A stretch of DNA of 64,000 bases from an uncultured Verrucomicrobiota bacterium (GCA_903831085.1 CAIKWE010000060.1:1-64000), one strand, 5' to 3'. Numbered from the stretch's first letter, positions 52,740 through 62,211 are shown. Program-made: numbers and translations. The notes: a model not told the origin generated them from the sequence alone.

Positions 52740-54362
52740 ATGATACAAAAAACTATAGATGAATCACGGATACAGCGGGGGCTTTTAACCGGACTTTTAA
52801 TTCTGGGGTCAGTTATTTTCTCCTATTTTGGGCTGAGCAGGGGCATGCCCGCAGTCGGCTTAATAATCCCGGCCATTGCCATTCTAAGCTGGCTGTTCGG
52901 GCGTCCGACAGATCTGTTCCTGCTTCTTTTCTTTGTTTCCTTCGCTAAGATCAAAATTCCCGGATTGCCCGGTTCTCTTGCGCTTCCGCAGCTATTTATG
53001 ATTTTGATGATAGGGTGGGCTTTGCTTGATGCGGCCATTGGAAAACAAAAACGCCCGTTTTCTTTCGAACGTAGCACGGACATATGGCCGACTCTTTTTT
53101 TGATCAATGTCTTGTTAATCATGGCGGTGCGCGGGACTGGGTTTGCCCAGCTGGGCGGATCCACGTATGGAGGAGCATCGTATGTTAGACTGCTGATATC
53201 TATCATGTTCTATTTTGCTGCGGTTCGAATCCGGCTGTCCAGCAAGCAGGTGAAAGTTTTGCTGCTGCTGGGAGTTTTAGGCACCCTGATCCCGGTAACG
53301 GCGGAATTGCTGACCGCTTATGGGGGGAAATCGTTTGTCTGGCTTGTCCCGTTCGTTGGTGATACCCGCGATTTACAACAGGGGATTGCAACGACTATAG
53401 GGGCGGCTGGGAAAATAGAGCGCTGGGTAACTTTCAGGGAGCTTGCATTTGCGCTGATGCCTGTGACTTATCTGTTTTGTCGTAAGAAAATAACTCGCGG
53501 AATATTGATCATCCTGATGTTTCTGCTTATAGGTCTGACCGGCTATCGCAGTGAGATGACGAGGTTAATGCTGCTCGTGGTTCTTGTCAGTGTCTATTTT
53601 TCAAAAACCCGCGCAAAAACGGTTGTTTTTTGGGGCGTGCTCGGCCTGATAGGGTTCATTCTTCTAATAGTAGTATCCCCGTTACTGCCGCTTTCTATGC
53701 AACGGGCTATTTCGTTTTTGCCCGGTGTTTCTATCGGAACGGATGTCGTTACGGGAACAGAGTTGTCCTCTAACTTCCGTTTTGATATGTGGCGTGATTA
53801 TTGTATTCCTAATGTGCCGAAATATCTGCTGATCGGGCGAGGACTCGCCCATGATATAACAGGGTTCGCTTGGTTGAGTGCACAATGGTATTCTTCAAGC
53901 GAGTTTTTCTATTACATGGGCTCCTACCACAGCGGACCGTTCACTTTACTGCTGGATTTTGGGTTGCTGGGGACTGTTTCCTTCAGCCTATTCTTTTTGC
54001 TGACGATCCATGACAGCTGGAGAACGGTACACCAATATGCATCGCACCAAACTTCACCGGCGGCTCTATATTATGGTTTCTTAACCGTTCTTTTGACGTA
54101 CGAAATCATCTCGTTTTATTTTATTTACGGGGACGTACTAGTATTTATTCGGCTTTTAATTATCGCTATACAGTTGCGGATTTTAAAGAAGAATTTTTTG
54201 ATGGGGGAGCCGGGGGCGGCTGCAGCAGAAGTCGGAGATCAAAGGTCTGTGGTCAGTTCGTCAACCCAACAGATGAAAACAGGCAACAGAACGCTCGTAA
54301 ACAGATGGGCGCGGCACCGGACCGGCGCGAGAAATGGGCCGTTGCCTTCTGCCGGTCGATAA
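52740..54362 (+). CDS. O-antigen polymerase/ligase-like membrane protein (Wzy/WaaL)
   Basis: The 540-residue protein has about 11 helices and a large periplasmic loop (about 340-400), the plan of Wzy polymerases and WaaL ligases. Whether it polymerises the repeat or ligates it cannot be told from sequence. The C-terminal 50 residues after GEPGAAAAEVGDQRSVVSSS look unrelated to the fold; they are encoded by a CGGAGATCAAAGGTCTGTGG repeat and probably result from an extension past an older stop. Confidence 0.75.
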   Translation: MIQKTIDESRIQRGLLTGLLILGSVIFSYFGLSRGMPAVGLIIPAIAILSWLFGRPTDLFLLLFFVSFAKIKIPGLPGSLALPQLFMILMIGWALLDAAIGKQKRPFSFERSTDIWPTLFLINVLLIMAVRGTGFAQLGGSTYGGASYVRLLISIMFYFAAVRIRLSSKQVKVLLLLGVLGTLIPVTAELLTAYGGKSFVWLVPFVGDTRDLQQGIATTIGAAGKIERWVTFRELAFALMPVTYLFCRKKITRGILIILMFLLIGLTGYRSEMTRLMLLVVLVSVYFSKTRAKTVVFWGVLGLIGFILLIVVSPLLPLSMQRAISFLPGVSIGTDVVTGTELSSNFRFDMWRDYCIPNVPKYLLIGRGLAHDITGFAWLSAQWYSSSEFFYYMGSYHSGPFTLLLDFGLLGTVSFSLFFLLTIHDSWRTVHQYASHQTSPAALYYGFLTVLLTYEIISFYFIYGDVLVFIRLLIIAIQLRILKKNFLMGEPGAAAAEVGDQRSVVSSSTQQMKTGNRTLVNRWARHRTGARNGPLPSAGR

Positions 54363-54403
54363 CACTTCACCTTTTTCGCGGTTTTTATGCTTCAGCCTTT
54401 GGT

Positions 54404-54421
54404 GGATCTGCCGCAGGCAGA
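54404..54421. repeat. GGATCTGCCGCAGGCAGA element, copy 1
   Basis: An 18-base block, with hairpin core TCTGCC-GCA-GGCAGA (6-3-6), identical to a block at 62194-62211. The three-base loop matches the architecture of the other palindromes in this window. Confidence 0.6.
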
Positions 54422-54553
54422 AAAGCTCGACTCCTGAAAGTCTAACGCCCCTTGCAATAAGGAACGAAATCAAAGACAAAGCCTGATTTTAACGAGGTGC
54501 TCCGCACCGTTTCAGCGAGCGGCTGCGCCGCACCTCACCGCAGGATTATTTAT

Positions 54554-55849
54554 ATGAAGGTCTTACATTTAAATTATTACAATTTTGGAGGGGCCGGCAT
54601 TGCTGCGACCCGCTTAAATCAGGCGCTTGTTGAGTCGGGTGTCGACTCGACCTTGCTGGTTTGCCGCAAGCAGGGCGACCCCGCTTTTGTAAATGAAGCT
54701 TCAAGTTTTCAAAAAGGGTTGGCGCAAATCCGCAATTCTTTGTCGTATCGCGGATTGAAGCGGCTGGGATTTATTCAAAACGAAATAAAAAGTGTGAACA
54801 TCCTGCCGTCCGGGATTATTCGCGTAATCAATGACATGAATCCAGATGTTGTTCACTTGCATTGGATCAATGCCGAAATGCTCTCCATTGCCCAGCTGGC
54901 GAGAATAAAACAACCGGTGGTCTGGACCTTGCACGATATGTGGCCTTTCTGCGGAGCGGAACATTATACAACAAGCACCCGCTACATAAGCGGGTATCAA
55001 AAGTCAGGGGTCAGCGGTCGGGGAGCAGAAGCTGGAGGTCAGAAGACGGACAGGGAGTTGCCTGACGCCTCAAGCCTAAGGCCTGAAGCCTTCTTTGACC
55101 TCGACCGCTGGACTTTTTTGCGCAAGCAGAAGCACTGGAAAGCGTGGCATCCTCATGTTGTAACGCCCAGCCGGTGGCTGGCGGAATGTGCCCGGCAAAG
55201 CGTGCTGTTTAAAAATCTTTCGGTGGAAGCTATTCCGAATTGCCTGAATTTAAAGGTGTTCAAACCGCTGGATCGGGCAGAAGCAAAAAACCGGTTCGGA
55301 TTGCCCTTAGATAAAAAATTGATTTTATTCGGAGCCTACTCGCCAATGGATATTCGCAAAGGTGGAGACCTGCTCGAAGCGGCCCTAAAGCAGGGGGTCG
55401 ATAAGAATTGGGAGCTGGTGGTTTTTGGAGCCAGCAAAGGCGAGCAGGTTGCCGGATTAAAGACGCACTGGCTGGGAAGTTTTTCTGATGAAGACGATCT
55501 GGCCAAGCTTTACAATGCGACAGATTTGTTTGCCGCACCTTCCCGGCAGGACAATCTGCCGAATACCTGCGTTGAGGCTCAAGCCTGCGGGGTTCCGGTG
55601 GTTGCCTTTAATATCGGCGGGCTGAGTGACATTGTCGAACATGAAACAACCGGGTTTCTCGCAAGGCCGTTTGATACACGGCATTTAATGGAGGGGATTT
55701 GTCAGGTGTTCGCGCAGGATCGGCATGCGGCGGAAGCGATGCGCAAAAAAGCGCGGGAGAATGCGGAAAAGAAGTTTTCTATGGCAGAGGTGGCATCACA
55801 GTACAGCACGATATATAATGAGGTTCTTGGACGAGACGATAGCCGGTGA
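54554..55849 (+). CDS. GT4-type glycosyltransferase with a repeat-encoded insertion
   Basis: The 431-residue glycosyltransferase starts VLHLNYYNFGGAGIAATRLN and has a typical GT4 C-terminal half: LFGAYSPMDIRKGGDLLEAA, LFAAPSRQDNLPNTCVEAQA (E-x7-E) and VAFNIGGLSDIVEH. It adds a sugar in the repeat unit. Residues about 145-177 (SGYQKSGVSGRGAEAGGQKT and after) are encoded by a GGTCAGCGGTCGGGG-type low-complexity stretch and lie where related enzymes have a short Cys-rich loop, so this looks like an in-frame repeat insertion. The start at 54554 lies just before the conserved domain. Confidence 0.82.
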   Translation: MKVLHLNYYNFGGAGIAATRLNQALVESGVDSTLLVCRKQGDPAFVNEASSFQKGLAQIRNSLSYRGLKRLGFIQNEIKSVNILPSGIIRVINDMNPDVVHLHWINAEMLSIAQLARIKQPVVWTLHDMWPFCGAEHYTTSTRYISGYQKSGVSGRGAEAGGQKTDRELPDASSLRPEAFFDLDRWTFLRKQKHWKAWHPHVVTPSRWLAECARQSVLFKNLSVEAIPNCLNLKVFKPLDRAEAKNRFGLPLDKKLILFGAYSPMDIRKGGDLLEAALKQGVDKNWELVVFGASKGEQVAGLKTHWLGSFSDEDDLAKLYNATDLFAAPSRQDNLPNTCVEAQACGVPVVAFNIGGLSDIVEHETTGFLARPFDTRHLMEGICQVFAQDRHAAEAMRKKARENAEKKFSMAEVASQYSTIYNEVLGRDDSR

Positions 55850-55877
55850 TGATTTTGCTAGTTGCAGGGGAAGTTTA

Positions 55878-56588
55878 ATGAAAAAGAGGATCAAGAATAT
55901 ACTGCTCACAGCACGTGATCGGATGCCGGTGATTTATACAACGAGCCTTTTTGCGTCCGCCTGGCTTGTAAATCTTTCAACTCGCCGCAAAATCAGAGGC
56001 AAAGGCAATATCGTTGTTTCAAAAGGGGCTTTTCTAAAAAACTGTTCTATTGATATATGCGGTAACAATAATCAAATCCGGATAGCTCCGGAATGTGTGT
56101 TGCGTAAAGTGAAATTCTTTGTTCGCGGGGATGGACATATTATTGAGATAAGTCCGCGCGTTCGCATTAACCGTTTCGCATTGCTCTGGTGCCAAGACGA
56201 AAACGGCACTCTTGCCATTGGCGAAGGCACCTCTATAGAAGAAGCTCATATTGCGGTGTCGGAGCCGGGATCCAGGATTGAAATCGGATCTGGGTGCATG
56301 TTCGCGTACGATATTGAAATTCGGTGCGGCGATTCGCATTCGATTTTGGATGCACAGACCAAAAAGCGGATCAATCCTCCGGCGAACGTAACAATCCACG
56401 ACCGGGTGTGGATCGGCATGGGCGCAAAAATTCTTAAGGGCGTCGAAATCGGTTCGGACAGTGTTATAGCAACAGGTGCGGTTGTGACAAAATCAGTGCC
56501 GTCAGGATCGATTTCTGCCGGCAATCCGGCAAAAATTGTTCGTGAAGGTATTTGCTGGAACAACCAGCGTTTGCAGGATCGTTATTAA
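55878..56588 (+). CDS. Left-handed beta-helix acyltransferase
   Basis: The 236-residue protein has hexapeptide repeats from about residue 55 onward (CVLRKVKFFVRGDG, IEIGSGCMFAYDIEIRCGDS, IHDRVWIGMGAKILKGVEIG, VIATGAVVTKSVPSG), as in sugar O-acetyltransferases of the WbbJ/MaaA kind. Catalytic His is likely in the GDSHSI segment. An N-terminal hydrophobic stretch may tether it to the membrane. AGGGGAAG precedes the ATG. Confidence 0.8.
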   Translation: MKKRIKNILLTARDRMPVIYTTSLFASAWLVNLSTRRKIRGKGNIVVSKGAFLKNCSIDICGNNNQIRIAPECVLRKVKFFVRGDGHIIEISPRVRINRFALLWCQDENGTLAIGEGTSIEEAHIAVSEPGSRIEIGSGCMFAYDIEIRCGDSHSILDAQTKKRINPPANVTIHDRVWIGMGAKILKGVEIGSDSVIATGAVVTKSVPSGSISAGNPAKIVREGICWNNQRLQDRY

Positions 56589-56655
56589 ACAGGCCGGTTG
56601 AGTTCGTTTGTTTGACAAAAAAAGCTGATTCATACCCCGCAGGTAAGAGTTGTTC

Positions 56656-57603
56656 GTGCAAAAAATGGCAAAAGAAAAATTGGATACAGGTGCGGGCTGT
56701 AATCGGGAACCGTGTGCGGATAGAGGCTTGGTTTTCGCTGTCATCGCGTCGTATAACCGGGTGGCTTTCACGCTGGACATGCTTCGACAGCTCGAACAGC
56801 AGACCGTTCCTCCTGATGCCGTTATTCTGGTGGATGATGCCTCCACAGACGGCACGGTGGAGCAGGTCAAGGCGCGGTTTCCTCGTGTGCGAATCGTCTG
56901 CGGGCCCGGGGACTGGTTCTGGTGTCGATCCATGCACATGGGGGTTCGTGAGGCGTTGAAGGAGGCGGTTCCTGGTGATTTCCTGCTCATGTTGAATGAC
57001 GACCTTCAGATCAGACCGGATTTTGTGGAGCGCCTTCTGGCTGCGGCGCGGCTCAAGCCAGGATGTGTACTCCATGCCGCCAACGCCCCGGTGGGCAATC
57101 CGGATGTGATTCAATTCGGCGGGATGAAGATGGATTGGGGCAAAGTAACCTCTTCGCCGATAAACAAAGGGCGTTTGTTTTCAGATTTCGATGCCGGGCA
57201 TTGTGAGCCGACGGATTGTGTGTGGGGGCGGGGGCTTCTTGTTCCTGTTGAGGCCGTTTTAAAAGCAGGAAATTATAGTTGGCGGATTCCCCATCGGGGG
57301 GACAATGAGTTCGCTTTTCGTCTGGCTCGGTATGGATTCCCTCTGGTTGTTGCGTACGACGCCGTCGCCTATACCCATGATGATGAATTGGGTGCCGCGT
57401 GGATCCATCCAGAATATCGGCTGAAAAATTTCGGTAGTTTTTTTTTCGGAGTGCGGTCGAATGGAAGCCTGAGAACTGCTTTCTGGACAGCGATGGGTTG
57501 TAGTACAGCATGGTGGTACCGCATTTATTTTTTCTTCATGACGACGTGCCGGCTGGCCGGCCACTTTTTTACGCATGTCCGTATCCGTCCGAAATTCCGG
57601 TGA
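56656..57603 (+). CDS. GT2 glycosyltransferase (rhamnosyltransferase-like)
   Basis: The 315-residue protein is a GT-A enzyme: FAVIASYNRVAFTLDMLRQL, VILVDDASTDGTVEQV, the donor Asp-Asp in LLMLNDDLQI and a C-terminal HDDELG. Similar enzymes transfer rhamnose or galactofuranose, but the sugar is not certain. The start is uncertain among TTG 56650, GTG 56656 and ATG 56665; GTG is taken because AAGAG lies six bases before it. Confidence 0.82.
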   Translation: MQKMAKEKLDTGAGCNREPCADRGLVFAVIASYNRVAFTLDMLRQLEQQTVPPDAVILVDDASTDGTVEQVKARFPRVRIVCGPGDWFWCRSMHMGVREALKEAVPGDFLLMLNDDLQIRPDFVERLLAAARLKPGCVLHAANAPVGNPDVIQFGGMKMDWGKVTSSPINKGRLFSDFDAGHCEPTDCVWGRGLLVPVEAVLKAGNYSWRIPHRGDNEFAFRLARYGFPLVVAYDAVAYTHDDELGAAWIHPEYRLKNFGSFFFGVRSNGSLRTAFWTAMGCSTAWWYRIYFFFMTTCRLAGHFFTHVRIRPKFR

Positions 57604-57701
57604 CCGGCTGAGGAATCGGCGCGAAAGATCCCAAAGACGTATGATGTTGAAAGAGATAAATGTGCAGGCTAGGTGGTGCCGTAAGAGATGAAAAACGCAT
57701 T

Positions 57702-58811
57702 ATGAATGAAGTTTCGATTACATTTTGGTGGGCGTATCCCGGGGAACATTATTCTCCTCTGTTCGCTGCATTGCGAGAGATGGGCGTGGATGTTCGGGTT
57801 TACTATTTCTCTCGCCTGCCGGAATGGCGACAGCGGATGGGCTGGCGGTCGGAATCTGACTTGCCTGCCGGGGAGCGATATATCAACGCCGGTGAAAATG
57901 CTGCTGCAGTAATCATGGAAGAGCAAAACCGTATCCATATTCTACCCGTCTCGCTGAAAGATTCTTTCGAGCACGGGTTGCTGGCGACATTGATTCGGAG
58001 CAAAGCCCGCTGGTTTCACTGGAGCGAGTGTTCCCGACCGTCCCTGCGTGCCCGCGTCGCGTTGTTTCTCAAGATCCAGTACGTCCGTCGATTCGGGGTC
58101 GGCGCGTTTGGAATCGGCGAAGCGGCCAGGACTCAATTTGTCCGGTACGGGCTGGATCCGGTGCGGATCGGGCTGCTCCCGTATTCAATTTCGCCTCTTT
58201 CGTCCTCCGCAGTACCGGATGCAAAGATTCTGGAGTTCGCCAATGGCAGGAGAACATTTGTTTTTGTGGGCGCGTTGTGCTCCCGGAAAGGGGTGGATGT
58301 GTTGCTGAAGGCTTTTGCCGCCTTGATTCAGCATGATTCTGCGAAGGATTGGGTTTTGATCCTCGCCGGGCCGGACCGGAGCGGCGGGCGCTATGCCCGT
58401 TTGGCAGAAAAGCTAGGGATCGGGTCGCGTGTGATGTGGTATGGCGTGGTTGCTCAGTCGAATGTGTCTGAGGTGATAACGGCAGCTGATGTGTTTGTTT
58501 TGCCCAGCCGTCATGACGGCTGGGGCGCGGTGGTGAACGAGGCGGCCAGTCTAGGGAGGGGTCTGATTTCTACGGATCGGACAGCGTCAGCGCATCATTT
58601 GATCGAACACGGAATTAATGGGTACAGGGTTCGGGCGGGATGCGTGAATTCGCTTCGTCTGGCCATGGAATTCTATGTCCGGCAGCCGGATCTTACGGAA
58701 ATACATGGGAAAGAGAGTCGTCGGATTTTTCAGGCGTATTCCCCTGCCGCCAATGCCGCACGGTTGCTGCATCAACTGCAGAGCTTTTGTGAAAATATTC
58801 AATGCCGATAA
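57702..58811 (+). CDS. GT4-type glycosyltransferase
   Basis: The 369-residue protein has a GT-B fold with FVFVGALCSRKGVDVLLKAF, ILAGPDRSGG and FVLPSRHDGWGAVVNEAASL (the E-x7-E donor motif), as in GT4. It is probably cytoplasmic and adds one sugar of the repeat unit. The 3' end stops before the small acetyltransferase-like gene. Confidence 0.82.
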   Translation: MNEVSITFWWAYPGEHYSPLFAALREMGVDVRVYYFSRLPEWRQRMGWRSESDLPAGERYINAGENAAAVIMEEQNRIHILPVSLKDSFEHGLLATLIRSKARWFHWSECSRPSLRARVALFLKIQYVRRFGVGAFGIGEAARTQFVRYGLDPVRIGLLPYSISPLSSSAVPDAKILEFANGRRTFVFVGALCSRKGVDVLLKAFAALIQHDSAKDWVLILAGPDRSGGRYARLAEKLGIGSRVMWYGVVAQSNVSEVITAADVFVLPSRHDGWGAVVNEAASLGRGLISTDRTASAHHLIEHGINGYRVRAGCVNSLRLAMEFYVRQPDLTEIHGKESRRIFQAYSPAANAARLLHQLQSFCENIQCR

Positions 58812-58857
58812 TGCATCAGACCGATACGGCCTTTCCGAAAAAAAGGGGGGGGCAATC

Positions 58858-59298
58858 TTGAGACTTGTTTTTTCTTCAAGTGCGGATCGAAAATATCGCG
58901 AAACGGTTGAAAATCTCCTTTTCTTCAATCCTCAGCAGGATCGTGCCCGCACCGGCATTCTTAACTCACTAAAGCGTTTCGGGTTACCGCAACTCAAAGA
59001 AGCGGCCCATGAGCTTAAAATCGAACTGGATGAACACGAGACGCAAACAATCTTTGCTTACGATCAGGACGAACCCCAAAAAGGCCCCGTCGGGGTTGTT
59101 GTCTTTCTCCGCAGCGGAGCGAATGAGCTGGGCATTATACACATTGCGGTTCAGCCCGAGTATTCCTCTAGCGGCACTCATGCCGCCGAGGGCTTGATCT
59201 TTAAGTTGGTGGATGAGGTCCGCACGGTTAGTCGTAGAATTAAAGGGATTGAACGGCTGCTGTTTTTTTATCACAAGGAGCACAGCCTGCCCGTTTGA
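58858..59298 (+). CDS. GNAT-like protein at the head of an acyl-carrier module
   Basis: The 146-residue frame starts at a TTG with GGGGGG upstream and shows a GNAT-like core, GVVVFLRSGANELGIIHIAV then GTHAAEGLIFKLVDEVRTVS. The acyl-CoA-binding segment is present but the end is short. After the TGA the same frame continues for about 110 bases, broken only by single stops at 59365 and 59410, so the C-terminus may have been lost. It may acylate a sugar with the acyl group made by the next genes. Confidence 0.5.
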   Translation: MRLVFSSSADRKYRETVENLLFFNPQQDRARTGILNSLKRFGLPQLKEAAHELKIELDEHETQTIFAYDQDEPQKGPVGVVVFLRSGANELGIIHIAVQPEYSSSGTHAAEGLIFKLVDEVRTVSRRIKGIERLLFFYHKEHSLPV

Positions 59299-59491
59299 AG
59301 GCCGCCCCTGCAGGATATTTATGCGGGAAACTTTCATAAGATCCTCTCGGGTATGGAGCTGGAATAAGTATTGGCTCACCGCATCGCTCCGTTTGATTTT
59401 GTATGCCGCTGAGGAATGAAGAATTGACTGCAAATTAAGCCGGTCGCATTATGAACAAGGAAATAAAACGCAGTAAAAAAAGGAGCTACCT

Positions 59492-59725
59492 ATGGATGTT
59501 AATGAGTTTGTGAATGCGTTTGCCGCGGAGTTTGAAGAAACTGATCCGTCGGAATTTACAGCGGGGACAAGTTTTAAGGATCTTGGCGAGTGGAGTTCGC
59601 TGACCTCTCTCTCCGTTATTTCGATGATCAAATTGAAATACGGGGTGATTGTATCAGGCCTTGATGTGAACAAATGCACAACGGTTGCGGATGTCTTCGC
59701 GCTGGTTAAGAAGTCCAATGGATAA
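59492..59725 (+). CDS. Acyl carrier protein
   Basis: The 77-residue acidic protein matches stand-alone ACPs of glycan clusters: FKDLGEWSSLTSLSVISMIK contains the Ser for phosphopantetheine in the S-S-L equivalent of D-S-L. AAGGAG precedes the ATG. It ends in the start of the ketoreductase (overlap of eight bases), with KAS III next, so it very likely carries the acyl chain built by those two. Confidence 0.82.
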   Translation: MDVNEFVNAFAAEFEETDPSEFTAGTSFKDLGEWSSLTSLSVISMIKLKYGVIVSGLDVNKCTTVADVFALVKKSNG

Positions 59726-60464
59726 AAACCCGTTCTCATTAACAGGGCGTCATGTTCTGGTAACGGGCGCTTCTTCCGGGATCGGGAGGGCGATTGCCGT
59801 AGAGTCTTCGCGGGCAGGCGCTCGCGTGACAGTGCTCGGACGTGATCAGAACCGGCTGGCGCAGACGCTGTCGGCGCTTGAGGGCGACGGACATGAAATG
59901 AACGCCTTGGATTTGAACCATGCGGATGCTCTTGAGCGCATGGTTCTTGGTCTTGATGGAGTGGACGGGGTGGTGCATGCCGCGGGTATTACACGTACGG
60001 CTCCGGCCAAGTTCATCTCTCAGGATGATTTTCAGGAAATCATGTCGGTGAATGTACAGGCCCCGATGGAGCTGACCCGGCAGTTACTGCAGCATAAAAA
60101 AATCAACAAAGCAGCATCACTGGTTTTCATCTCTTCTGTCGTCGGCGGCATCATGCCCTATAAGGGGCAGGGGGTGTATGCCGCATCGAAGGGAGCTTTA
60201 TCCGCTTATGCCAAAGTGCTGGCACTGGAACTTTCGGCACGGAAAATCCGTGCGAACAGCATCTCCCCGGCCATGGTGCGAACCAGGCTGCTGGATTCGG
60301 TGAATATAGATGCTGCGACACTTGATGCGGATGAACAGAGGTATCCGCTAGGGTACGGAACCCCGGAAGATGTTGCCTGGGCGGCGGTTTACTTGCTGTC
60401 GGATGCTTCGCGCTGGATGACAGGCAGTAACTTGGTGATCGATGGAGGCGTCACGCTGACGTAA
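59718..60464 (+). CDS. Ketoacyl-ACP reductase-like SDR
   Basis: The 248-residue classical SDR has VLVTGASSGIGRAIAVESSR (cofactor), HAAGITRTAP, and the active site SSVVGGIMPYKGQGVYAASK (S-x12-Y-x3-K), with IDGGVTLT at the C-terminus, all typical of FabG. Next to an ACP and KAS III it should reduce a 3-ketoacyl-ACP, giving a 3-hydroxyacyl group. It is co-translated with the ACP gene. Confidence 0.85.
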   Translation: MDKNPFSLTGRHVLVTGASSGIGRAIAVESSRAGARVTVLGRDQNRLAQTLSALEGDGHEMNALDLNHADALERMVLGLDGVDGVVHAAGITRTAPAKFISQDDFQEIMSVNVQAPMELTRQLLQHKKINKAASLVFISSVVGGIMPYKGQGVYAASKGALSAYAKVLALELSARKIRANSISPAMVRTRLLDSVNIDAATLDADEQRYPLGYGTPEDVAWAAVYLLSDASRWMTGSNLVIDGGVTLT

Positions 60465-60469
60465 ATAAT

Positions 60470-61468
60470 ATGAAAGCGTTTATAAAAGGGATTTCTTATT
60501 ATCTTCCGGTAAAAGAACTCACCAACCAGGAACTGGTTGCCGAATTTCCCGAGTGGACGGTTGATAAGGTGGCCGCAAAAGTGGGCATCAACAGCCGCCA
60601 TATTGCGGCGCCGGATGAAACTGCGGGCGACATGGCGGAGAAAGCTGCGGAAGCGCTGTTCGTGGAATACAAAATTGATCGCAACACGATTGATTTTATT
60701 CTGCTCTGCACACAGAGCCCGGATTATCCATTGCCAACAACGGCCTGCATCCTGCAAGACCGTCTGGATATCCCGACAGGCTGCGGGGCGCTCGATTTTA
60801 ATCTGGGCTGCTCCGGATATGTCTATGGGCTTTCGCTTGCCAAGGGCCTGATTTTATCCGGTACGGCCAAAAATGTACTGTTCATCACATCGGAGGTCTA
60901 TACAAAGCAGTTGCATCCGCAGGACAAGGGGAATCGTACGATTTTTGGTGATGCGGCGACCGCTACGCTGATTTCAACCGAGGGGTTCGCTGAGATTGGA
61001 AGCTTTTGTCTAGGTACGGATGGGAGCGGTGCGGATAATCTGATTTTGCGCAGTGGCGGACGCAGAAACCCGAGTCCGATGCAGGAGACGGTTGCGGAAG
61101 ACGGCTCGCCGGTTTATCCCAACCATATTCAGATGAACGGGGCCGAGGTCTTTAACTTCACGCTGACCATGGTGCCGCCTCTTGTTGAGGGCACCCTGAA
61201 AAACAACGGTTTAGAGAATGAGCAGATTAATTTGTACGTATTTCATCAGGCCAACAAATTCATGCTCAATACACTGCGCAAGCTGTGCCGGATTGATCCA
61301 GAGCGATTCTATTACTGCATGGAGGATGTGGGCAATACGGTTTCAAATACGATTCCGATTGCCCTGAAGCGAGCGCAGGAAGAAACCGCAATTAAGCCCG
61401 GATTTCAGGTTTTGCTTGCCGGTTTTGGTGTCGGGTACTCCTGGGGCGGGTGCGTGCTGGGGTATTGA
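60470..61468 (+). CDS. KAS III (FabH-like) ketoacyl-ACP synthase
   Basis: The 332-residue thiolase-fold enzyme has the triad Cys114 (DFNLGCSGYVYGLS), His near 262 (YVFHQANKFMLNT) and Asn near 293 (GNTVSNTIP), placed as in FabH (C112, H244, N274). It should condense a short acyl-CoA with malonyl-ACP. The locus gives it a private ACP and ketoreductase, suggesting 3-hydroxybutyryl- or similar ACP for sugar acylation, rather than general fatty acid synthesis. Confidence 0.88.
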   Translation: MKAFIKGISYYLPVKELTNQELVAEFPEWTVDKVAAKVGINSRHIAAPDETAGDMAEKAAEALFVEYKIDRNTIDFILLCTQSPDYPLPTTACILQDRLDIPTGCGALDFNLGCSGYVYGLSLAKGLILSGTAKNVLFITSEVYTKQLHPQDKGNRTIFGDAATATLISTEGFAEIGSFCLGTDGSGADNLILRSGGRRNPSPMQETVAEDGSPVYPNHIQMNGAEVFNFTLTMVPPLVEGTLKNNGLENEQINLYVFHQANKFMLNTLRKLCRIDPERFYYCMEDVGNTVSNTIPIALKRAQEETAIKPGFQVLLAGFGVGYSWGGCVLGY

Positions 61469-61645
61469 CCGGACGCTAGCTGGAACGGTAGGACTTTTAA
61501 GTTACAGTTCCTTCACTATGATGCGGCTCATTTGAATTTATCACGCTGCTTAGAAGGGGTTCTGCGTGCAAAGGTTTTATTCATCCCACGCTAAGCCGCT
61601 TAAAGAGATAGATCGAGGCTCGTTGTCAAACAAAGGAAATGCGCA

Positions 61646-62140
61646 ATGAATGAACTGTTTCTTTATCGGATAAGCCATTGGGCCTATGTGCGGAAAATTC
61701 CGCTGATTCCGCAGATGGTAAAGTTTTTAATGATTCTAATCTATAACAGCAGGATATCAGCATCCTGCCGGATCGGTAAGGGCACCAAATTAGCTCATGT
61801 CGGCATGGGCGGCGTTATGATCGTTTCAAACGCTGAAATCGGGGAAAACTGCCTTATAGGGGCTGGGTGCAAAATTATCCGCAATTTTCCGTACAAGAAT
61901 GTTCCAACCATTGGAAACAATGTTTTTCTGGGAGCCGGGTGTGTAATTTGCGGGCCGGTTAAAATCGGGAACCATGTGGTGGTGGCTCCCAATACCGTGG
62001 TGAGAAACAGCATACATGACGGGGATATTGTCAGCGGGATGCCTGCGCGCGTTCTCGGAAACGTAAAGGATCTCGATTACAACATTCTCGAAAACCCGCA
62101 ATACAAGGAGGGATGGATGGGCTATTTGAAGCCGCGCTAG
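61646..62140 (+). CDS. Serine-acetyltransferase-like sugar acetyltransferase
   Basis: The 164-residue protein has a left-handed beta-helix of CysE type: ISASCRIGKGTKLAHVGMGG, NCLIGAGCKIIRNF and GNNVFLGAGCVICGPVKIGN. A serine acetyltransferase role is unlikely inside a polysaccharide locus; sugar O- or N-acetylation is more plausible. An exact dispersed palindrome (TTCCAA-CCA-TTGGAA, 61902-61916) is translated within it. Confidence 0.82.
   Translation: MNELFLYRISHWAYVRKIPLIPQMVKFLMILIYNSRISASCRIGKGTKLAHVGMGGVMIVSNAEIGENCLIGAGCKIIRNFPYKNVPTIGNNVFLGAGCVICGPVKIGNHVVVAPNTVVRNSIHDGDIVSGMPARVLGNVKDLDYNILENPQYKEGWMGYLKPR
61902..61916. repeat. Dispersed palindrome TTCCAA-N3-TTGGAA in a coding sequence
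   Basis: An exact copy inside the CysE-like acetyltransferase gene. Other exact in-gene copies are at 15741-15755 (trmJ), 30766-30780 (rmlD) and 62291-62305 (gene at 62267). Confidence 0.8.
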
Positions 62141-62193
62141 TCCCAGATGTCAGCGATTTTTTAACGGAGATAAAAACTCTTTCCGCCCTCGGA

Positions 62194-62211
62194 GGATCTG
62201 CCGCAGGCAGA
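62194..62211. repeat. GGATCTGCCGCAGGCAGA element, copy 2
   Basis: The same 18-base block as at 54404-54421, in the intergenic stretch after the CysE-like gene. It is followed by a CTCTTAACCTGCTAACCC low-complexity tract. Confidence 0.6.

Noticed and set aside
54447-54453. A further attC-like GTCTAAC
   Set aside because: No pairing partner stands at a fitting distance, and seven bases occur often by chance.
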